This document shows, piece after piece, positions 57,493 through 64,000 of a DNA stretch of 64,000 nt. This stretch comes from JBJHAX01 sp050480705 (GTDB taxonomy: Bacteria; Actinomycetota; Nitriliruptoria; Nitriliruptorales; Nitriliruptoraceae): NCBI GenBank assembly GCA_050480705.1, contig JBJHAX010000011.1, positions 1 to 64,000 on the forward strand. Direction: 5' to 3'. The position numbers and the translations under genes are program-made. Each line of letters begins with the position of its first letter. Within the stretch, counting starts at the first letter, position 1. The notes beneath the pieces were generated by a model that was given only the letters and a program-made list of their open reading frames with translations, searched no databases and was not told where the DNA came from.

Positions 57493-58415
57493 GCGTGACC
57501 GTCGCGGGCGAGGCCCTGGTCGACCTGGTCGACGACGGCGACGTCCTGCGCATCCACCCCGGCGGGTCCGCCTTCAATGTCGCCGTCGGCGTCGGGCGGC
57601 TCGACGTCGCCTGCGTGTGGCTCGGCCGGCTCGGCGGTGACCGTCTCGCGCGCCGGCTCGAGGACGCGCTGACCGGCGCGGGCGTGGGGCTCGATCTCGC
57701 CGAACGGACCGACGAGCCGACCACACTTGCGATCGCGGACGTCGACGAAAACGGCAGGGCGACCTACCACTTCCATCTGGCCGGCACCTCAGCGAGCGGC
57801 TGGGGTCGTAGCGCCATCCCGCAGCTTCCCGGCGGCGGAATCCTGCACGTCTCGTACGGCGCGATCACCGCCGAGCACGAACCCGCCGGCAGAGCCCTGG
57901 CCGGGCTGCTCGTGCGCGAGCGTGGCCGGCAGTTGCGCTGCCTCGACCCCAACGTGCGCCCTGCAGTCATCGAGGACCTCGAGCGCTACGCAGTCACGAT
58001 CGACACGCTGCTCGACGACGTCGACGTCCTGCGCTGCAGCGACGAAGATCTTCGGCTCCTGTATCCCGACGGCGACCCGCTGGACGTCGCGGCGGCCCGA
58101 GCCGAGGCGACCGACGGGCCCCGCCTCGTGATCGTCACGCGCGGCGCGCAGGGCGTCGATGCGTTCGCCGCGACCTCACACCTGCACGTCGACACGCCGC
58201 AGGTCGACGTTGCCGACACGGTCGGCGCCGGCGATGCATTCAGCGCGGGCCTGCTCGCCTGGCTCGACGCCGCACGCATCCGCACCGCGCAGGATCTCGA
58301 CGAATGCGACCTCGAGGCCGGCTTGTCGTACGCGGCACGTGTCGCCGCGGTGACCTGCACGCGCCCCGGCGCCGATCCACCCCGTCGCGACGAGGTCGGT
58401 GCGCCGCCGTCCTGA
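57489..58415 (+). CDS. PfkB-family sugar kinase (fructokinase-like)
   Basis: A 308-aa kinase: VAGEALVDLV at the start, HPGGSAFNVAVGVGRLDV (PfkB signature 1), LDPNVRPAVI and DTVGAGDAFSAGLLAWL (anion hole, catalytic Asp at about residue 250). Fructokinase-like features, together with the linked alpha-glucosidase, suggest phosphorylation of fructose from sucrose or its isomers, or of another released hexose. The TTG start at 57489 overlaps the glucosidase stop by 4 bases, so the two enzymes are translated as a coupled pair. Confidence 0.82.
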   Translation: MSVTVAGEALVDLVDDGDVLRIHPGGSAFNVAVGVGRLDVACVWLGRLGGDRLARRLEDALTGAGVGLDLAERTDEPTTLAIADVDENGRATYHFHLAGTSASGWGRSAIPQLPGGGILHVSYGAITAEHEPAGRALAGLLVRERGRQLRCLDPNVRPAVIEDLERYAVTIDTLLDDVDVLRCSDEDLRLLYPDGDPLDVAAARAEATDGPRLVIVTRGAQGVDAFAATSHLHVDTPQVDVADTVGAGDAFSAGLLAWLDAARIRTAQDLDECDLEAGLSYAARVAAVTCTRPGADPPRRDEVGAPPS

Positions 58416-58444
58416 CGGCATGCTGCCCGATGCGGCCAGGCGTC

Positions 58445-59575
58445 TCAGTAGGCGACGGCACGATCAGCGAACCGGGCATCGAGCCGGTCGGCGAGGTCTT
58501 CGGGAAACGCGACCGTGGACGCATCGCCGTCGGAGACGTAGCGGGTGCCCGGCTCCTCCTCGAGCCGCCACAACCAGTAGCCCGATCCCAGGTCCGGAGC
58601 GTCGTCGGCCTCGAAGTCCGGCTGCGGGAAGATCCGCGGCACCGCGACCGGGTCGAAATCGACCGAGAAGGGCGACGGGGCCGGGCCCGCGCCGACGCGC
58701 AGGACCGCCTCGTGGCGGTAGCTGATCTCTCCGTAGCTGCCCTCCACGACGAGGTCGCGGTTCTCCGGGAAGACGCCGAACGGGGGCGCGAAACTCGCGA
58801 CACGCGCACTGGGGATCGCCTCGCGGATCAGCTGCGCACCGAGCGCGATCTCACGCTGGACCTCGTCGTCGTCGAGCTCGCGCAGGTTGACGTGCCCCAC
58901 GGTGTGGTTGCCCAGCTCGAAGCCGAGCCGTGACAGGCGCCGAAGCCGCTCCCGGGCGAGCTCCCCGGTGGTCGCGAACGGCTCGTCGAGCACCAGGAAC
59001 GTCCCGGTGGGCGGCACGCCGCTGGAACGGGCGACATCGATGAGGATCCCGACCGCGGACTCGGGATCGAGCCGACCGTCTTCGAGGAACCGGAACTGCG
59101 ACGGGCTGGAATCGTCGAAGGTGAGCACCACCGGGCTGCGTCCCGCGGGCACGTCGATGCGCCGGTCGATCACGTCGACGACCCGGACGGGGTAGTAGCC
59201 CGAGTCGAACAGGTGCTCGAGCTCACCTCGAAACTGTTCCGGCGTGAGGTCGTACGGGCCAGGGTCCTCGATGACCCGGTGGTACATCAGGATCGGGATC
59301 GCGCCGAGCTCGTTCGCCCCCACCTGCTCTGCGTTGGCTGCGCGATCAGCCGCATCCGCATCCTCGTCACCCGCTGGATCGCGCTCGTCCGCTTCGTCGG
59401 CGTCGCCGCCCGGGGCCGCGTCGTGTTCGTCGTCCAGCGGAGCACGATCGGTTTCGGCGGACACAGGGTCGTCGCCGACCGGTGCGGCAACCACTCCGCA
59501 GGCGGTGGCGAGCAACGCGACGGCGAACAGCGCCGTTACACGTCGGCTGGGTGGGCCCGCGTCGCTCGTACGCAT
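58445..59575 (-). CDS. polysaccharide deacetylase (NodB) lipoprotein
   Basis: A 376-aa exported protein. The lipobox LLATAC (Cys at about residue 26) is followed by a very acidic linker (DEADERDPAGDEDADAADRA). IPILMYHRV and VVLTFDDSSPSQFRFL begin the NodB barrel, with Asp of TFDD as base and metal ligand; the His pair is in ELGNHTVGHVNL and the Pro/Arg loop in SFAPPFGVF. It probably deacetylates a cell-wall or surface glycan outside the membrane. It lies downstream of kgd on the same strand after 78 bases. Confidence 0.85.
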   Translation of the reverse strand: MRTSDAGPPSRRVTALFAVALLATACGVVAAPVGDDPVSAETDRAPLDDEHDAAPGGDADEADERDPAGDEDADAADRAANAEQVGANELGAIPILMYHRVIEDPGPYDLTPEQFRGELEHLFDSGYYPVRVVDVIDRRIDVPAGRSPVVLTFDDSSPSQFRFLEDGRLDPESAVGILIDVARSSGVPPTGTFLVLDEPFATTGELARERLRRLSRLGFELGNHTVGHVNLRELDDDEVQREIALGAQLIREAIPSARVASFAPPFGVFPENRDLVVEGSYGEISYRHEAVLRVGAGPAPSPFSVDFDPVAVPRIFPQPDFEADDAPDLGSGYWLWRLEEEPGTRYVSDGDASTVAFPEDLADRLDARFADRAVAY

Positions 59576-59653
59576 CGCATCCGGTCCTGCCCCGCCGCCG
59601 CAGGCGCGAGCTGCACCACACGGCGGCGATACCTGTCGACGGTACCGGCGGAG

Positions 59654-62600
59654 CTAGGGCGCGACGCGGTCGAAGACGTCAGCGAGCAGCCGCTCGTGCT
59701 CGGCCTCGTGGACGACGAACTGCCCCGCCGCTGGCGACGCGGACGCATCGCGCGAGGCCCGTCGCAGCCGGCGCCCCCCGCCGAGCCGATCCAGGATGTT
59801 CCACAGGCGCCCGTCGACGAACCCCCAGGGGCCCATGTTCGCCGGCTCCTCCTGGACCCAGCACACGTCGGTCGCGGCCGGATAACGCTCGAGGATGGCG
59901 GCGATCTGTTCGTCGGGGAACGGATACAACTGCTCGACGCGGATCACGGGCACGTCCAGGCCCCGCTCGTCACGTTCGTCCATCAGGTCGTAGGCGACCT
60001 TGCCCGAGCACAGCAGCAGGTGACCGACGGTTCCGCGGTCGCGCCCGCCGGCGCCGAACGCAGGATCGTCGATGGTTTCGCGGAAGGAACCTTGGACGAG
60101 TTCGTCGAGGCCTGAGATGGAGTGCGGGGAGCGCAGCAGCGACTTGGGCGTGAACACCACGAGGGGGCGGCGTTCGTCGCGTCGCACCTGCCGGCGCAGC
60201 ACGTGGAAGTACTGGGCTGCGGTGGTCGGATTGACCAGCTCCATGTTGTCGCCCGCGCTGAGCACCAGGAACCGCTCGATCCTTGCCGACGAATGCTCCG
60301 GTCCCTGGCCTTCGTAGCCGTGGGGCAGCAGCAGGACCAGGCCGCAGGTTTCGTTCCACTTGTCCTCGGCCGAGACGAGGAACTGGTCGATGATGATCTG
60401 CGCGCCGTTGACGAAGTCGCCGAACTGCGCCTCCCAGAGCACGAGCGCGTCCTTGTCCTGCACCGCGTAGCCGTACTCGAAGCCCAGCGCCGCATATTCG
60501 CTGAGCAGCGAGTCGTAGATGAACCACTTGCCCTGCTCATCCGACAGGTGCGCGAGCGGCAGATACTCCTCGCCGGTCTCGACATCGACCTGGACGGCAT
60601 GGCGCTGCGCGAAGGTGCCTCGCCTCGAGTCCTGGCCGGCGAGCCGCACGGTCGTGCCCTCGAGCAGCAGTGAGCCGAACGCGAGCGTCTCGCCGAGCGA
60701 CCAGTCGATGCGGCCCTCGTCGTAGCGTTCCCGTGCCTTGGCGAAGATCCGGTCGAGCCTGCGGTGGCGCGTGAATCCGTCGGGGACCGCGAACTGCACG
60801 TCGGCGACGTCATCGAGCGTGCTGCGCTCGACCCCGGTCTGTTGCTTCGGCAGCGGGCCATCGGATCCGGGCGCCGCGACACTGTGGGGCCGGTCGGGTT
60901 CCGACGACTGACGTGTCGCGTCGAACGCCTCCTGCAGCTTCGCTTCGTAGTCCTCGAGGAACGACTCGGCCTGCTCGATGGAGATGTCACCGCGGCGCAT
61001 GAGGCGTTCGGTGTAGATCTTGCGCACCGAACGGTGCGCGTCGATCCTCCGGTACATCTCGGGCTGGGTGAGCGAGGGATCGTCGGCTTCGTTGTGGCCG
61101 TGGCGCCGGTAGCACACCAGGTCGATCACGATGTCCCGGTGGAACCGCTGGCGGTAGTCGTAGGCGAGGCGTGCGACACGCACCACCGCCTCGGGGTCGT
61201 CGCCGTTGACGTGCAGGATCGGCGCCTGCACGGTCTTGGCCACGTCCGTCGCATAGAACGACGACCGCGACGACTCAGGCGCGGTCGTGAACCCCACCTG
61301 GTTGTTGATGACGACATGGATCGTGCCACCGGTGCGATAACCACGCAGCTGCGACAGGTTGAGGGTCTCGGCGACCACGCCCTGGCCGGCGAACGCCGCG
61401 TCGCCGTGCATCAGGACCGGCAGCACCGGGTAGATCCCTTCGTCGCCACGGTCGTAGCGGTCCTGCATCGCGCGCGCGATGCCCTCGACGACCGGGTTGA
61501 CGGCCTCGAGATGCGACGGGTTGGGCGGCAGGTGCAGATCGAGGGTGTTGCCCGCCTGCGAGGTGTAGGTGCCGCGTGTGCCCAGGTGATACTTGACGTC
61601 ACCGGACCCTTGGACCGTGTCGGGGTCGATGTGGCCCTCGAACTCACCGAAGATCTGCCGGTGCGACTTGCCGAGGACGTTGGCGAGGACGTTGAGCCGC
61701 CCTCGATGGGCCATGCCCATCACGACGTCGTCGATGTCGTCATCGGCGGCGGCTTCGCAGATGGCATCCAGCAGGGGGATCAGCGACTCGCCGCCTTCGA
61801 GCCCGAAGCGCTTCTGGCCCACATACTTCGTGTGCAGGAACGACTCGAAGGCCTCCGCGGCGTTGAGCCGCTCGAGGACCCACAGCTGGTCGTCGGCGCT
61901 AAGCGACACGTCCGCGCCCTCGACACGGTTGCGGATCCATTCCTTCTCGTCGGGGTCGAGCACATGGCCGTACTCGATGCCGACGGTCCGGCAGTAGGCG
62001 TCACGCAGCACGCCGAGGATGTCGCCCAGCGCCATGCGGCCGGTGCCGCCGCCCACATCGGTGAGGAATTCGCGGTCGAGATCCCAGATCGACAGGCCGT
62101 AGTAGGTCGGGTCGAGTTCCGGATGCATGTCCGGCGGGCGCTGACGCAACGGGTCGAGGTCGGCGATCAGGTGTCCGCGGACCCGGTGCATGTTGATCAG
62201 CTGCCCGGCCTTGAGCTGCTTGCCGAGCAGGTCGGTCTCGTCGTTGAGGTCGGTGCTGTCGGTCCGCCAGCGGGCCGGCTCGTAGGGCAGGCCGAGCGCG
62301 GCGAACACGTCGTCGTAGAACCCGTCCTCGCCGAGCAGCAGCGACTCGACCTGCGCGAGATACATGCCCGACTCGGCGCCCTGGATGACGCGATGGTCGT
62401 AGGTCGAGGTGAGCGTGATCACCTTGCCGACCCCCAGGGTCGCAAGCGTCCGCGCGTCCGCAGCGCGGTAGGCGGCCGGGACACCGATCGCACCCACCCC
62501 GATGATCGCTGCCTGCCCCGACATCAGCCTGGGCACCGAATGCACCGTGCCGAGCGTGCCCGGATTGGTGACCGTGACCGTCACCCCGCCGAACATGTCG

Positions 62601-63277
62601 GGATCGAGCTTGCGTGTGCGGATGCGGCGGATGATCTCCTCGTAGGCACGCAGGAACCCGTCGAAGGCGAGCGTGTGTGCGTCTCGGATCACCGGGACGA
62701 GCAGGGAACGTGACCCGTCGTCGTTCTCGACGTCGACGGCGAGCCCCAGGCCCACTCCCTCGGTTCGAAGGACCCCGGGGCCTCCATCGGACGTCAGTGC
62801 GTACACGTTGCGCATCGCGGGGACCGCGTCGAGGGCGCGCACGACGGCATAGGCGATCAGGTGCGTGAACGACACCTTGCCGCCGTAGCTGCGGCGCAGA
62901 TAGTTGTTGATGATCCTGCGGTTGACCTCGAGCAGCTTCGCAGGCACGTCACGCACCGACGTCGCGGTCGGCACTTCGAGCGAGGCCTCCATGTGCTCGA
63001 CGATGCGCGCGCCGACGCCGCGCAACGGCTCGGGCCCCCGGTCATCCGACGCGTCGTCGGGTGACTGCGCGGCGTCAGCCGCTCCGGCTTTCGATGCTCG
63101 CGGCGTCGACCGTCCGTTGTCACCCGCCCGGTCAGGCCGGTAGTCGGCGAAGAACTGTTGCCATCCAGCCGACAACTGCGACGGATCCGCGCGATACTGC
63201 TCGTACATCTCCTCGACGAGCCAGGCGTTGACCTCGGACCGCGAACGTCCGGTCGAATCGGGGGTGGATCTGGCCAT
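59654..63277 (-). CDS. kgd: multifunctional 2-oxoglutarate decarboxylase/dehydrogenase E1-E2
   Basis: A 1207-aa enzyme of the actinobacterial Kgd type. Order: short N-terminal helix region (NAWLVEEMYEQYRADPSQLSAGWQQFF), acidic linker, truncated E2 acyltransferase (about residues 115-345; HLIAYAVVRALDAVPAMRN, TYDHRVIQGAESG), then a full thiamine-diphosphate E1 (MGMAHRGRLNVLANVLGK, HGDAAFAGQGVVAETLNLS, YRRHGHNEADDPSLTQPEMY). No lipoyl domain is present, as in the family. It handles 2-oxoglutarate in the TCA cycle, with a separate E2/E3. ATG 63277 gives the family's usual N-terminus; upstream residues of the open frame are antisense noise. Confidence 0.95.
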   Translation of the reverse strand: MARSTPDSTGRSRSEVNAWLVEEMYEQYRADPSQLSAGWQQFFADYRPDRAGDNGRSTPRASKAGAADAAQSPDDASDDRGPEPLRGVGARIVEHMEASLEVPTATSVRDVPAKLLEVNRRIINNYLRRSYGGKVSFTHLIAYAVVRALDAVPAMRNVYALTSDGGPGVLRTEGVGLGLAVDVENDDGSRSLLVPVIRDAHTLAFDGFLRAYEEIIRRIRTRKLDPDMFGGVTVTVTNPGTLGTVHSVPRLMSGQAAIIGVGAIGVPAAYRAADARTLATLGVGKVITLTSTYDHRVIQGAESGMYLAQVESLLLGEDGFYDDVFAALGLPYEPARWRTDSTDLNDETDLLGKQLKAGQLINMHRVRGHLIADLDPLRQRPPDMHPELDPTYYGLSIWDLDREFLTDVGGGTGRMALGDILGVLRDAYCRTVGIEYGHVLDPDEKEWIRNRVEGADVSLSADDQLWVLERLNAAEAFESFLHTKYVGQKRFGLEGGESLIPLLDAICEAAADDDIDDVVMGMAHRGRLNVLANVLGKSHRQIFGEFEGHIDPDTVQGSGDVKYHLGTRGTYTSQAGNTLDLHLPPNPSHLEAVNPVVEGIARAMQDRYDRGDEGIYPVLPVLMHGDAAFAGQGVVAETLNLSQLRGYRTGGTIHVVINNQVGFTTAPESSRSSFYATDVAKTVQAPILHVNGDDPEAVVRVARLAYDYRQRFHRDIVIDLVCYRRHGHNEADDPSLTQPEMYRRIDAHRSVRKIYTERLMRRGDISIEQAESFLEDYEAKLQEAFDATRQSSEPDRPHSVAAPGSDGPLPKQQTGVERSTLDDVADVQFAVPDGFTRHRRLDRIFAKARERYDEGRIDWSLGETLAFGSLLLEGTTVRLAGQDSRRGTFAQRHAVQVDVETGEEYLPLAHLSDEQGKWFIYDSLLSEYAALGFEYGYAVQDKDALVLWEAQFGDFVNGAQIIIDQFLVSAEDKWNETCGLVLLLPHGYEGQGPEHSSARIERFLVLSAGDNMELVNPTTAAQYFHVLRRQVRRDERRPLVVFTPKSLLRSPHSISGLDELVQGSFRETIDDPAFGAGGRDRGTVGHLLLCSGKVAYDLMDERDERGLDVPVIRVEQLYPFPDEQIAAILERYPAATDVCWVQEEPANMGPWGFVDGRLWNILDRLGGGRRLRRASRDASASPAAGQFVVHEAEHERLLADVFDRVAP

Positions 63278-63469
63278 CGTGTGCGCCGGTTCCTCGAAAA
63301 CGGGGCGGGACGACCAGCGTAGGTCGTCTCTGCGCCACTGCGACGGGTGTGGGCCACGCAACCGCAACCGCAGCAGCGACGTCACACCCTTGTGTAGAGC
63401 GCCACACGACACCGCGCGCCTGAACATTTGGCGCGACACGACATGAACACCCCGTCCACGGAGGACCCA

Positions 63470-64000
63470 GTGACACCCGCCGCGAGCACCGCCAGCGCAC
63501 CCCCCGGCCCCAGACGGCGCCGACGCCTCGTCGCGATCGCGGCGTTCGTCGCGTTGTTCGCCGCCGCATGCGCGGCCGACGACTCCTTCGAGGCGACGAC
63601 GATGGACGCCGGCAGTCCCGACGTCGCAACGGCCGAGCGCGGCGTCGCCGAGCCGATGTTCGACGAGGCCGTCGACGTCGACGTCCCGGCTCCGCCCGGC
63701 GACGACATGCCGGTGCCGCCGTCCGACGCGCCCACCGGACGGCACGTGATCCGATCCGCCTACCTCGAACTCGAAGCGGACGACACCGCAGAACTCCTCG
63801 ACGCGATCGTGCGCGCTGCCGAGCGTGCAGGCGGGTACGCCGCGACGACAGATCTTGCGCGCGACGCCGACGGGGTCGTGACCGGCTGGTTGACGTTGCG
63901 TGTGCCCAGCGAGCGTCTCGACGACCTGGTCGCGACCCTCGAGGACCTCGCCGACGCCGTCCCGTCGAGCCGTGTCGACGAGTACGACGTGACCTGGGAG
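63470..64000 (+). CDS. DUF4349 lipoprotein, cut by the window end
   Basis: At least 177 residues. The lipobox FAAACA (Cys at about residue 35) follows an Arg-rich, then hydrophobic leader, after which comes an acidic Pro-rich linker. The conserved start of DUF4349 (RHVIRSAYLELEADDTAELLDAIVRAAERAGGYAATTDL, residues about 86-124) and VTGWLTLRVPSERLDDLVATLEDL are visible. Function unknown. GTG 63470 is preferred because GGAGG stands 5 bases before it; ATG 63443 is also in frame. It is divergent from kgd across 192 bases. Confidence 0.78.
   Translation, partial: MTPAASTASAPPGPRRRRRLVAIAAFVALFAAACAADDSFEATTMDAGSPDVATAERGVAEPMFDEAVDVDVPAPPGDDMPVPPSDAPTGRHVIRSAYLELEADDTAELLDAIVRAAERAGGYAATTDLARDADGVVTGWLTLRVPSERLDDLVATLEDLADAVPSSRVDEYDVTWE

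Noticed and set aside
1..64000. CRISPR arrays, insertion sequences, phage or toxin-antitoxin modules
   Set aside because: No regularly spaced repeats, transposase, recombinase or phage structural proteins were seen in any frame.

Overview
The window is a high-GC, gene-dense piece of an actinobacterial chromosome. It has a single-chain E1/E2 2-oxoglutarate decarboxylase (Kgd), a DtxR/IdeR-type iron box, many GTG starts, ATGA/GTGA stop-start overlaps and DUF1761, DUF2752, DUF4032 and DUF4349 genes. There are no insertion sequences, CRISPR arrays, integrases or phage genes. The mix (betaine and choline uptake and oxidation, inositol and alpha-glucoside use, very large membrane permeases) suggests a deep-branching, possibly salt-tolerant actinobacterium such as Nitriliruptoria. 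That placement is inference.

Layout. 0-3.5 kb: end of a myo-inositol catabolic operon (iolC, Cgl0158-type aldolase, mmsA). 3.7-11.1 kb: small stress, membrane and secreted proteins, plus a TetR-controlled operon (46-aa membrane peptide, DrrA-like ATPase, ABC-2 permease) whose ATPase has lost its Walker B segment. 11.3-17.5 kb: an orphan histidine kinase coupled to a GMC oxidoreductase and a patatin-like lipase, facing a membrane metallophosphoesterase. 17.5-24.5 kb: two CPBP proteases, an AlkD-like protein, an autoregulated ArsR/SRPBCC pair, a lipoprotein that appears to start at CTG, and a CBS-containing site-2 protease. 24.7-33.6 kb: a signalling island. 33.8-35.8 kb: lipoprotein, tRNA-Arg(CCT) and an iron-binding protein behind an IdeR box. 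35.8-43.0 kb: one minus-strand operon, betB-proV-proWW-proX-betA. 43.3-47.9 kb: MetRS and small membrane proteins. 48-58.4 kb: an alpha-glucoside regulon (two permeases, binding protein, ATPase, LacI regulator, GH13 glucosidase, sugar kinase) with three matching LacI-type operators. 58.4-64 kb: polysaccharide deacetylase, Kgd and a partial DUF4349 lipoprotein.

The most interesting region is the signalling island. A cyclic-nucleotide-binding protein and an MBL-fold hydrolase diverge from an operon encoding a receiver-HTH-class III nucleotidyl cyclase and two similar sensor kinases. The first kinase has an intact ATPase domain, but its phospho-acceptor His is Arg. The second keeps the His but has lost the N-box Asn and the G2 glycines. 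Together they look like one kinase split over two paralogues that must phosphorylate in trans. Two more response regulators follow, and the NarL-type one has a receiver very like the cyclase's, so one kinase pair may feed both a transcriptional and a cyclic-nucleotide output.
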